Assembly: GCF_011290365.1 (NCBI RefSeq)
Contig: NZ_CP049786.1
Location: 4,092,001-4,156,000, forward strand
Length of the DNA: 64,000 nt
From: Leclercia sp. 29361
GTDB lineage: Bacteria; Pseudomonadota; Gammaproteobacteria; Enterobacterales; Enterobacteriaceae
Reading direction: 5' to 3'
Part shown: positions 48,704 through 56,966 of the stretch, one piece after another
How positions within the stretch are numbered: the stretch's first letter is position 1
Layout of the letters: each line of letters starts with the position of its first letter
The notes under the pieces: model-generated
What the model was told of the DNA's origin: nothing
The model's database searches: none
What the model saw: only the letters and a program-made list of their open reading frames with translations
Program-made: the position numbers and the translations under genes

Positions 48704-49364
48704 TTATCGGCCCGCCAGCTTCTGTATGGCTTCACGGACAGGAGCATCGCCAGACGTCAGCTCAATGATGACGCGGCTGACGGCAGGTTGCTCAATGAGT
48801 TCAGCCAGCGTAGCCGCCACGTCATCACGGGGCACGTTACCATACGGGATGGCCAGGCCGGCACGTACATAACCCGTACCAGTCTTATCCTGCAGCGCGC
48901 CGGGGCGCAGGATCACCCAGTCAAGCTCGCTTTGTGCTAGTTCCACATCGGCCATTTTTTTAACACGCATATAATTTTCGAATGATTCAGAAGTGGTTTT
49001 CTCCCCGTGCGGACTCCGGGAATGCAGAAACGAGCAGAAAGCGAGACACACCGGCACTGAGGGCGGCAGCTACCGACTTTTTCAGCCCTTCGCCGTCGAC
49101 CGCATTGGTCATCTCCTGTCCCCCCTTACCGCCGGCACCGGCAGTAAACACCACTGTATCACTACCTGCAAAGTGCATCGCCAGCGCAGCTGCATCCAGC
49201 TCTGTCAGGCTCCCACTGACGGGCTCAGCACCCAGCTCGCCTAGCAATGCCTGCTGCTCTGGCTTACGGTAGAGGGCACGAACAGCATGCCCCCTACCTG
49301 AAAGGATCCTGCACAGACGCTGGCCGATTTTGCCTGCACCACCGATAATGAAAACATGAACCAC
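48704..49364 (-). pseudogene. NAD(P)-binding SDR (NmrA/atypical SDR type), frameshifted
   Basis: The N-terminal frame (start 49364) reads MVHVFIIGGAGKIGQRL with the Rossmann glycines and DTVVFTAGAGG, and runs to about 49005. After AFPESARGE the frame shifts by one base in the GGGG/AAAA stretch (48996-49006), and the rest (KTTSESFENYMRVKKMADVE; LDWVILRPGALQDKTGTGY) continues in another frame to 48704. Intact members are about 210-220 aa and bind NAD(P). The two pieces add up to that length. Confidence 0.82.
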
Positions 49365-49658
49365 AGTTGTCTCCTTCTGGGGTTATGATGTGTCCGAAAT
49401 TATAACCTGACATCAGGTCAGTTCCTTTGAGCCTGACCGATTGCACTGCATGCTGCTGCCAGCACCAGACAGCTGGTCAGATACTCAGTTGTTCTTATAG
49501 CTGAGAACAACAGCCGTACCGATTTAGCTCTCCCGTCACGATGAGAACTCCTGAACCGGTTACACGCAATGCCGGCCAATATCTTCCGTTATATTCGAAA
49601 GATCCACGCAAGTTACTGAAGTGCGAGGGACGCAATGTGTACCTTGAACGAACTGAAG

Positions 49659-50501
49659 TCAGCGGAACCCTGAAGGTTCGATTCCATAGCGTTCAGAAAA
49701 CTGCTTGCTGAAGCTCGATAGTGAATTGTAACCCACCCGCCCCGCGACCGTTTTTACCGGCAGCGTCGATGTCATCAGCAGGCGGAGAGCCTCCGCGATA
49801 CGTGCATCGGCGATAACTGAGCGTAAGCTGGTTGACTCACTGGCCAGGTGGCGCCGAAGCGTGGGGCCACTGAGTCCCGTCAGATCTTCAATTTCAGCAG
49901 CACTCCAGGGATGAGCCGGTTTGTCCGCTACCATCTGACGGATTTTCATGGCCAGACTTGGCTGCCGGGCTCGCAGCAAAGCATGGTATCCCATGCCATA
50001 AAGCCAGAGCACCACTTCAACCATGGCGTGCAGGGAAAGCGGACGCTTCCCTTCCCGCATTGCGGCTGTCCAGCGGTTAAGGGGTGAAAGAAGAGCTGAT
50101 ACGGAAATGGCTGCGATGCTGCCGGTGTCCTGTGGTGGTGGTGCGGCAAGTAACAGCCTGGCTGCTTCAAGCTGTTCCTCCGCGAGCACCACGCTCAGGG
50201 CAACAAACTCACCACTTTGTTCTGAAGGGGCATATTCTATATCGATGCTACGGGCATTCGGGACGACCATAATCTCGCCCGGGATCACCCGGTGCCATTT
50301 CTCATTTTCACGATACCGGAATTCTCCTTCCAGCGGGAAGGAAAGGGTCGCACCTTCCACCTCGAACTTCTTTACCTGATGCGTCTGTTCTGCGCGAAGG
50401 CAATCGCAGGGAAGTGGAAAACGGGAGCGTGCCAGGGTAAGAAGCTCAGCGAGGAGATCATCAACGGGAGAATCGGAAAAGCTGACTGTTTGCATATTCA
50501 T
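49659..50501 (-). CDS. AraC-family transcriptional regulator
   Basis: 280-aa protein with an N-terminal AraC_N-type cupin-like domain (residues about 20-160) and C-terminal double helix-turn-helix (WSAAEIEDLTGLSGPTLRRH; PVKTVAGRVGYNSLSSFSKQ). The Gly and Tyr positions of the second motif are conserved. It lies upstream of the broken SDR and downstream of the broken exporter, on the same strand. It could once have controlled them. Its inducer is unknown. Confidence 0.87.
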   Translation of the reverse strand: MNMQTVSFSDSPVDDLLAELLTLARSRFPLPCDCLRAEQTHQVKKFEVEGATLSFPLEGEFRYRENEKWHRVIPGEIMVVPNARSIDIEYAPSEQSGEFVALSVVLAEEQLEAARLLLAAPPPQDTGSIAAISVSALLSPLNRWTAAMREGKRPLSLHAMVEVVLWLYGMGYHALLRARQPSLAMKIRQMVADKPAHPWSAAEIEDLTGLSGPTLRRHLASESTSLRSVIADARIAEALRLLMTSTLPVKTVAGRVGYNSLSSFSKQFSERYGIEPSGFR

Positions 50502-50570
50502 CCGGAATTTGACTTTGACCGCTATTATACGTCGCCATATACAAAAGCATACAGCGACGCGTGCGGTTGT

Positions 50571-51448
50571 CTATTCCCGGATGACAAAAATCAGGCCGAT
50601 TATAGTTATTGCCATACCCCACAAGCATGGGCAATGTAATGGCCTCTCCAAACAGCAACCACGCTTCAGCTGCCGTGAGAATGGGAACCAGGTAAAAGTA
50701 AGTAGCGACTTTGGTTGCTTCACCGCTTCGTATCATAAAAATCAGCAACATAATCGCCAGAACCGATACGCCAATAACCAGCCAGCCCAGACCCAGCGCA
50801 AATGATAAGCTCCACTGCGTCGGAGCAGATTCGAACATCAGGCTAATTGCACCCATCGATATTGTCAAAGTGACGTACTGTAAAAACGTGTTCGCAAAGA
50901 TATGTCCATCTCCCTGAGCACGGCGCTGATAAAGCGCTCCGATCGTTACGCCAAATAACCCCAGCATGACCGACCCAAAAGCCACAGGATCCAGTGCAAA
51001 ACTATGCTGGCCTGGCGAGAGCACCAGGAAAACGCCCGCAAAGCCAATCGCAATACCCAGCCATTTCCGGGGATGCAGGGACTGACGGTGCATGAGTGAA
51101 ACCAGTATTGCAGTCAGTACCGGCTGCAGGCCGGTGATGAGCGCCACAATGCCTGACGGCATGCCACGATGGATGGCATAAAAGCATCCGCCCAGAAAGA
51201 AGCTCTGCAGGAAAAGTCCGACAATCAGGTTGCGAACCATTCCTCTGCCGGACGGAAAACGGGCCCTGAACCCCAGTGTAAGCAGCAGAAGGACCAGACA
51301 GGAAAATGCGCCACGCAGGAATAAAAGATGAAACGGCGCGCTGTACTGCACGGTAAATTTGGCTGCGACAAACCCTGACTCCAGAGGAATACAAAAAGCC
51401 AGGGCGCAAGAGTAATGAGCCATTTTTTTGTGAGGCAGTGATATTCAT
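50571..51448 (-). pseudogene. EamA/DMT-family exporter with three frameshifts
   Basis: The central frame encodes a ten-helix drug/metabolite transporter (LLFLRGAFSCLVLLLLTLGF; WLGIAIGFAGVFLVLSPGQH; KVATYFYLVPILTAAEAWLL). Three single-base indels disturb it. A run of seven T at 51423-51429 separates the ATG at 51448 from the frame LTKKWLITLAPWLFVFLW; AAA at 51370-51372 separates SQG from FVAAKF; CCCC at 50617-50620 changes the last residues, where GMAITIIGLIFVIRE is readable in the next frame. Each would be repaired by one base. An in-frame start at 51423 could give a nearly complete but altered protein. Confidence 0.8.
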
Positions 51449-51529
51449 AGTATTGCAGGTGGGTTCTTGTCGGGCGATATGAAAGGGGATCTTCCCGGTC
51501 ACTATTGTGTGCACCGGGAAGGAAGGTGA

Positions 51530-52405
51530 TCAGACTGCGGGTGACCACAGGTCGTAATTCAGTGCGAAGCTGTTACCTTCACGGATAACCTTACCGGTAG
51601 TAGGCAGGTTGAAGTGCATACCACTGACAGCCAGGTTATCGCTCGCTGCGCGGTCAAGCACTTTGCTACGGATGGCCGCCGCCGCCGCAGGATCGCTGTC
51701 GAACGCGATAGTAACGTCAGGCTGAGCAACCTGAATGTGCGGGAAGTGAACAATATCACCCCAGATGAGCAGCGACTCTTTTTCATCACCCAGCAGATAA
51801 CCGGTATGTCCTGGTGTATGGCCGAACAGCGGTACAGTCTGAATACCTGGTAAAATCGCTTCCTCGCGGAATGGCACCAGTTTGTCGTCATAAGCGCTGA
51901 AGGCGTTCCTTGCTACTTCAAAGAACGGCTTGAATGCGTCAGGCGCGCCAGCGGAAATGGTTTCATCACGCCAGAAAGCGAGTTCTTTCTCATGCACAAA
52001 CAACTGCTGAACATTGCGGAAAACGGGAGTCTGCAGGGGGCCTGCAAGCCCGCCGATATGGTCAGGATGCGCGTGAGTCAGGAGAAGGGTATCAATCTGA
52101 AGCGGGTCAATGCCTGCCGCGGCCAGGGCTACCTGAAGCCGACCGCCCCAGCCATTGATACCTCCGGCACCACTGTCAATCAGGATGGTTCGCTCAGGCG
52201 TCTGGATAACGTAGACGTTGATATTAATACGGGGTACTGCTGGCACACCGCGCTTCTGCAGTAAATCCTCGGCACGTGAGCCGTCAATACCAGACAGCAG
52301 CTCAAAAGATACGTCCAGATAGCCATCACTCAGCATGGTCACAGTCATGTCACCTACTTTTTTGCGATTGATAGCCGGGGCCTGCCAGTTCAGTTGTGAA
52401 GTCAT
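51530..52405 (-). CDS. MBL-fold metallo-hydrolase
   Basis: 291-aa protein of the metallo-beta-lactamase superfamily with the metal motif THAHPDHIGGL, an Asp/Gly-rich start of the metal site (ILIDSGAGG) and later His ligands in GHTPGHTGY and SGMHFNLP. It lacks a signal peptide, so it is cytoplasmic. The superfamily includes lactonases and thioesterases; the substrate here is not evident. It is followed by the exporter pseudogene on the same strand, and the LysR gene lies upstream on the same strand. Confidence 0.88.
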   Translation of the reverse strand: MTSQLNWQAPAINRKKVGDMTVTMLSDGYLDVSFELLSGIDGSRAEDLLQKRGVPAVPRININVYVIQTPERTILIDSGAGGINGWGGRLQVALAAAGIDPLQIDTLLLTHAHPDHIGGLAGPLQTPVFRNVQQLFVHEKELAFWRDETISAGAPDAFKPFFEVARNAFSAYDDKLVPFREEAILPGIQTVPLFGHTPGHTGYLLGDEKESLLIWGDIVHFPHIQVAQPDVTIAFDSDPAAAAAIRSKVLDRAASDNLAVSGMHFNLPTTGKVIREGNSFALNYDLWSPAV

Positions 52406-52487
52406 ATTGGTCTCCGTTACGATTAGAGGTCATCAGGTTTTACTTTAGCAATAGTAACGAAATTTCTGGTTCGAACTGCTCATCCTG

Positions 52488-53420
52488 CTACGTAAACCGC
52501 TCATTCTTAAAATCCGGAGCACAGCAGGTTATATTGCTTTTGCCTTTCTCATGTAAGGTGTCGGTATTATCTTTACCGGAGCCTGTAATGGACATTATTG
52601 GAATTATCATGTCGGCGGGAAAAGCCTCTGACCAGTCCTCAAGCACCCGACAATAGTGTCCCGCCTCAATCCCCGCCAGGGCAGAAGACTCCGGCAGGTA
52701 GGCCAGGCCGTAGCCATCTTTTACTGCCTGAAGCATTGGATAAATGCTTGAAAAAGTAAGCTGCCCGTCCACTTTTTTCACAATCTCCCCCTGCCTGACA
52801 AATTCCCAGCCATACAGCGGGCCTGTGGGTGACAGACGTATATTGATGCAGTCATGTTTTTCCAGCTGAGAGGGATGTAGCGGCAGACCTCTTTCTGCAA
52901 GATAGGTGGACGATCCAATGACGACAAACCGTATGTCCGGTGCGATTCGGACGGCCACCATATCCTTTAATATGTCATCACCAATTCGGACTCCGGCATC
53001 AAAATTGCCCTCAACAATGTCGACAAAACCGTTCTGCTGCGACATTTCCACCTTGATATCCGAATATTTTTTTAGTAACGGTGACAATCGTGGCCAGAGA
53101 CATTCATGAATCATGTGATCTGATACCGTAAGTCTGACCAGCCCAGCCGGTGTATGGCGCAGTCTCTGAAGAGCTGTCACGCCCGCTTCAATGCGCGCAA
53201 GACCGGGTTCAAGCGTCAGTAATAATTGTTTACCGGCTTCGGTGACAGCCACCCGCCTGGTTGTACGCATAAGTAACGGCATGCCAACGCGCTCCTCGAG
53301 ACGACGTATCGTGTGTGAAAGCGTGGATGCCGAGATCCCGAGGCGGACAGCAGCCCGTGAAAAACTGCACTCCTGTGCTACTGCCATGAATGCAACATAG
53401 TCATTAAAATCGTGACGCAT
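52488..53420 (-). CDS. LysR-family regulator with an atypical C-terminal tail
   Basis: 310-aa regulator with an N-terminal winged helix-turn-helix (FSRAAVRLGISASTLSHTIR) and an effector-binding domain (GNFDAGVRIGDDILKDMVAV; AVKDGYGLAYLPESSALAGI). Up to EDWSEAFP the sequence is normal; the usual YHLYYP-type ending is replaced by ADMIIPIMSITGSGKDNTDT and a further 24 residues, so the 3' end was probably rearranged. The start at 53420 (MRHDFNDYVAFMAVAQ) matches the family. It is divergent from the Old Yellow Enzyme gene, which it may control. Confidence 0.85.
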   Translation of the reverse strand: MRHDFNDYVAFMAVAQECSFSRAAVRLGISASTLSHTIRRLEERVGMPLLMRTTRRVAVTEAGKQLLLTLEPGLARIEAGVTALQRLRHTPAGLVRLTVSDHMIHECLWPRLSPLLKKYSDIKVEMSQQNGFVDIVEGNFDAGVRIGDDILKDMVAVRIAPDIRFVVIGSSTYLAERGLPLHPSQLEKHDCINIRLSPTGPLYGWEFVRQGEIVKKVDGQLTFSSIYPMLQAVKDGYGLAYLPESSALAGIEAGHYCRVLEDWSEAFPADMIIPIMSITGSGKDNTDTLHEKGKSNITCCAPDFKNERFT

Positions 53421-53680
53421 ACCGTTCCCGTTCAGGATCTCCGATAACATTATCAGAACCATTTAGGTTCATGATGCCGATTCTGTGAGCCATCAGGCAA
53501 CCCCCCCGTTCCGCTCATCCGATCATAATTTTTATAAATCTAGATATTGGTAAATCTCAATATGTGGAATAAAGTGTCGTGGTTCTGCGGCTACATCGGC
53601 CGAACGACGACATGCCAGGTCGTAAATGCTGAGACATGGCGTTTCAGTGATATTGAAAATTCGCTATATCAGGATATGTA
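53421..53680. promoter_or_regulatory. Divergent promoter region of lysR and the Old Yellow Enzyme gene
   Basis: About 260 bases. An AT-rich stretch (TAAATCTAGATATTGGTAAA) near 53536 is a candidate operator region, including the LysR-like T-N11-A type spacing. The site is not proven. Confidence 0.4.
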
Positions 53681-54805
53681 ATGAAGACGAAAAACCTGTT
53701 CTCTCCCACCAGACTAGGTCCCTACACCCTGAAGAATCGTGTTGTACTTCCGCCTTTAACCCGCTCACGGAGCTCACAACCGGGTGATATTCCGAACGAA
53801 CTGATGGCTGAATATTACGCACAGCGCAGCAGTGCCGGGTTTATGGTGACCGAAGGAACACAAATCGAACCTCGTGGGCAGGGTTATGCGTGGACCCCGG
53901 GGATCTACAGCTCACGGCAAGTGGAAGGCTGGAAGAAAGTGACGCGGGCAGTGCATGAAAAAGAAGGCATCATTTTTGCCCAGCTCTGGCATGTCGGAAG
54001 AGTATCCCATAACTCCCTGCAGCCATGTAACGCCTCGCCTGTCGCTCCGTCGGCGATACCGGCAGGGGAAAACGTTAAGGTATTCATCGAAACCGGGCCG
54101 GGAGAGGGTGCGCTGGCTACCGCTTCCTGCCCCCGCGCACTGGAAAAAGAGGAAATTAGTGAGATTGTCAGGATGTACGCCGGGGCAGCTCAGAACGCCC
54201 TTGATGCCGGTTTTGACGGTGTGGAAATTCACTGTGCAAATGGATACCTGGTTAACCAGTTCATGTCATCCCATAGCAACAAAAGAGAGGATGAATATGG
54301 TGGCTCATTACATAACCGGCTGCGGTTTCTGCGCGAAGTGACGCAGGCTGTCGCTGATGTGGTCGGTAAAGACCGTGTGGGAGTCCGTTTTGCTCCGCTC
54401 TTTCAGACCACGGATGAAGTAAGGGTCTATCTTGGCCTGGTGGAAGATGATCCCCATGAAACCTATACCGAAGCCGTTAAAATTCTTGAAGAAATCGGAA
54501 TAGCCTATATTTCTCTTGCTGAAGCCGACTGGGATGATGCTCCCGAATTGCCTGAAGCATTCAGAGCTGAAGTCCGTAAGTTATTCAGCGGTGTAATTAT
54601 GTATGCCGGGCGATATACGCAAGAAAAAGCCGAACGGATTATCGGTGCTGGCTGGGGAGACATTATCGGATTTGGCCGCCCGTTCATAGCTAATCCGGAT
54701 TTACCGCAGCGCCTTTATCATGAATGGCCACTGAATCCGGTCGATCCAACAACCATGTATGGTGGAACGGCAAAAGGCTACACAGATTATCCCGCCTTTG
54801 GCTAA
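53681..54805 (+). CDS. Old Yellow Enzyme-type alkene reductase (NemA-like)
   Basis: 374-aa FMN flavoprotein that reduces activated alkenes, N-ethylmaleimide or nitro compounds with NAD(P)H. The family start LFSPTRLGPYTLKNRVVLPP, the substrate-binding His and Asn in DGVEIHCANGYLVNQF, the FMN-binding Arg in VGVRFAP and the C-terminal GRPFIANPDLPQRL are all clear. A promoter-like AT-rich region precedes it, and an ArsR regulator gene follows on the same strand. OYE activity fits the electrophile-detoxification theme of the cargo. Confidence 0.93.
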   Translation: MKTKNLFSPTRLGPYTLKNRVVLPPLTRSRSSQPGDIPNELMAEYYAQRSSAGFMVTEGTQIEPRGQGYAWTPGIYSSRQVEGWKKVTRAVHEKEGIIFAQLWHVGRVSHNSLQPCNASPVAPSAIPAGENVKVFIETGPGEGALATASCPRALEKEEISEIVRMYAGAAQNALDAGFDGVEIHCANGYLVNQFMSSHSNKREDEYGGSLHNRLRFLREVTQAVADVVGKDRVGVRFAPLFQTTDEVRVYLGLVEDDPHETYTEAVKILEEIGIAYISLAEADWDDAPELPEAFRAEVRKLFSGVIMYAGRYTQEKAERIIGAGWGDIIGFGRPFIANPDLPQRLYHEWPLNPVDPTTMYGGTAKGYTDYPAFG

Positions 54806-54903
54806 CCATTCTTATGAGCATCAGCTTTTCAAAAGCTGATGCTTAACGTAGAGAAGTATCGTAACATTGCAATTCCTCAATGCGACAAGTGACAGAGTTT
54901 ATG

Positions 54904-55209
54904 CCTGATATTGATTTGAATGACGTGATTAAGGCGCTGGGAAACCCTGTTAGAAGAAAAATTCTGCATATGCTCAAGGAACCGAAAATACACTTCCATC
55001 AGCCTTATGCTGATGCGGACGAGTTCGGTGTGTGTGTCAGTATCATTCAGGAAAAGGTCGGGCTCTCACAGTCTACCGTTTCTCTTTACCTCTCAGCTCT
55101 TCAACGGGCACAACTTGTTACTTCTCAGCGCATCGGTCCCTGGACGTACTACAAACGTGACAATGATAAAATAAGGGTTGTTCTTGAGTTGCTGAAAAAT
55201 ACAATCTGA
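54904..55209 (+). CDS. ArsR-family winged-helix regulator
   Basis: 101-aa regulator starting MPDIDLNDVIKALGNPVRRK; an in-frame ATG 24 bases upstream is possible but lies outside the family start. The recognition helix is in VGLSQSTVSLYLSALQRAQL, followed by the wing (VTSQRIGPWTYYKRD). No CxC metal motif is seen, so it probably senses a non-metal signal. It follows the Old Yellow Enzyme gene by 98 bases and could be its regulator. Confidence 0.86.
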   Translation, partial: PDIDLNDVIKALGNPVRRKILHMLKEPKIHFHQPYADADEFGVCVSIIQEKVGLSQSTVSLYLSALQRAQLVTSQRIGPWTYYKRDNDKIRVVLELLKNTI

Positions 55210-55779
55210 TACAGGACTGAGCACATTCAGTGTAACAGTACCGGGGGTTCGTACTTGCGATCCCGGCAGGCATTCCATGAAAGCGCACTAATTCCTCAAT
55301 ATCAGGCTGCAGACCGGTCATAAGAGGCTAATAGTTTTGCAAAATATCCACCAGTTTGGGTCAAATCACTCTGTCGGTTGGTGTGCATACTCGGTGCAAG
55401 GACCTGCAGATATTTAAGATGGCGGATAGCTTGTTACAGTGCCGCTGATGACATTCCGACCCTGTTGCCGTCCGGGTAAGATAATACCTCTGACAGCGGT
55501 CATAAAAGCCCAACATAATTGTCTTTCGAGCCATATATTAATCGCTCATCGCGCTCTCTTTTTCGAAGAGGTGTCACTTAATCATGATCGGTCAGTACAA
55601 AAAGACAGTGCTTTTCCAAATTCCGGACGGTTGTATGCGAAAACGGTGAAGCTCAACAAATGGTGTCATCGCTGTGCAATGCTCTGCGGGCTCATTCTTT
55701 CAGTTAACTGTTTGGTTACAGCTTCAATGAAGTATTTCAGTTAATTCACAGCGAGGGTTTGAGGAAACCACGCTGTGAT
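55210..55779. other. Gene-free stretch between arsR and the truncated IS
   Basis: 570 bases with no supported gene, only short frames without ribosome-binding sites. An imperfect hairpin (CACAGCG ... CGCTGTG) is at 55746-55776, directly at the broken end of the IS. Confidence 0.45.
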
Positions 55780-56109
55780 TACCCAACGCTCATCCGGAGC
55801 ATCCGGATTGAACTGTCGCTGGAGCTTGTTGGGCGACACGATACTGGCCTCGCCTTTACATGCCCTCGGGCTCCGGTATCCGACCTGAGCCTTTATCCCG
55901 ACACGTTTCATCAGTCGCCAGACTCTGTTCACTCCGCACTGTTGCCCGCTGTCCCGCAGATCCAGATGGATTTTGCGATAACCATAGACGCATCCCGATT
56001 CCAGCCAGAACTGTTTAATCTGTCCTGTCAGTCTCAGGTCTGCCTGATGGCGTTGTGAATGCGGCTGCTGAAGCCAGGCGTAAAAACCACTGGGATGTTC
56101 ATCCAGCAC
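55741..56109 (-). pseudogene. Truncated IS3-family OrfB
   Basis: The N-terminal part of an OrfB (GYRKIHLDLRDSGQQCGVNR; PNKLQRQFNPDAPDERWV) is retained, then sequence of other origin (ITAWFPQTLAVN) leads to a stop at 55741. The whole catalytic domain is lost. Confidence 0.85.
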
Positions 56110-56507
56110 CCGACAGAGCAGGCGAACAGGCCAGCAATAGGTGTTGTCACGAATAAAGGCGTACCTCAGTCGGACAGCTTTGCGAAGTACGCCGCGGCTT
56201 TTTTTAATATGTCCCGTTCGTCGGTAACCCGCTTCAGCTCTTTCTGAAGACGGCGGATCTCGGCCTGAGCATCTGACTGTTCTTTATTAGTGGAAGAATC
56301 CGGACCGTAGTTCTTTATCCAGGCGTAAAGGCTGTGGGTGGTGATATCGAGACGCGTTGCAACGCTGGCAACAGAATAACCGCGATCAACAACCTGTTTG
56401 ACTGCTTCAATTTTAAACTCTTCAGGATAACGCTTACCGCTCATGGGCACCTCTCTTTAAGTCATCTTAAATGACTCTGAGGTGTCTGTTAAACCTGTGG
56501 CGATTCA
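55780..56507 (-). mobile_element. Truncated IS3-family element
   Basis: Its right end (TGAATCGCCACAGGTTTAAC read inward) is at 56507, and orfA is complete. orfB stops being recognisable after DERWV near 55780, before the DDE motifs, so the left part of the element is missing. An orphan end with the matching sequence and orientation is at 40265-40304. Confidence 0.85.
56166..56450 (-). CDS. IS3-family OrfA (HTH protein)
   Basis: 94-aa helix-turn-helix protein (RYPEEFKIEAVKQVVDRGYS; VATRLDITTHSLYAWIK) with a C-terminal coiled coil (AEIRRLQKELKRVTDERDIL). The frame is intact, but its partner OrfB is truncated, so it is not functional for transposition alone. Confidence 0.9.
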   Translation of the reverse strand: MPMSGKRYPEEFKIEAVKQVVDRGYSVASVATRLDITTHSLYAWIKNYGPDSSTNKEQSDAQAEIRRLQKELKRVTDERDILKKAAAYFAKLSD

Positions 56508-56534
56508 CCTCGCGTCCTTCCGTTCAGTATAGCC

Positions 56535-56963
56535 TCAGTCCCTGACACCACCCGAGAACGGAATGACGTCCCCTTTCTCCCTCCCGGTGTTGCGTTCAAG
56601 CTCCCTGACATACTGCTGTAAAAGTATAAGGTTATGTAACAGCTCTACATTTTCAGCCATCATCTTTTTGATTTCTTCCCTCAGCTCATTTCTCTGACGG
56701 CGATACTTTTCTTTCAGCTTGATCTGCTGCTCAATGCCCTGCTCATCAACCGGCGCGGTGCCCTGGCACGTTTTTTTCAGACTGCGGATAGCCTCCCTGA
56801 CCTGCCTGTACTCAGGACAGTTATAATTCAGGGTGCCGTTTGCCAGCCCCGCTCGTTTTTCCACAGCATACTGGCTGATACGCTCCCCTGATAACATCAG
56901 TTCCCTCAGGGCCTGCTCTGCTCTTGCCTGTGTTTTTTTAACCCCCGACTGTTCGTTCGTCAT
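56535..56963 (-). CDS. gmtX: Small coiled-coil DNA-binding-like protein of the recombinase operon (GmtX/TnpC-like)
   Basis: 142-aa protein with a helix-turn-helix-like N-terminal half (RISQYAVEKRAGLANGTLNY) and a long C-terminal coiled coil (KLKEKYRRQRNELREEIKKM). This architecture matches TnpC of Tn554 (DUF6262 type) and I infer it is the GmtX partner of the Gamma-Mobile-Trio. It is the last gene of the operon, 3 bases after the 705-aa recombinase gene. Such proteins are thought to help orient or stimulate transposition. The symbol is by context, not by a search. Confidence 0.65.
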   Translation of the reverse strand: MTNEQSGVKKTQARAEQALRELMLSGERISQYAVEKRAGLANGTLNYNCPEYRQVREAIRSLKKTCQGTAPVDEQGIEQQIKLKEKYRRQRNELREEIKKMMAENVELLHNLILLQQYVRELERNTGREKGDVIPFSGGVRD

Positions 56964-56966
56964 GCT

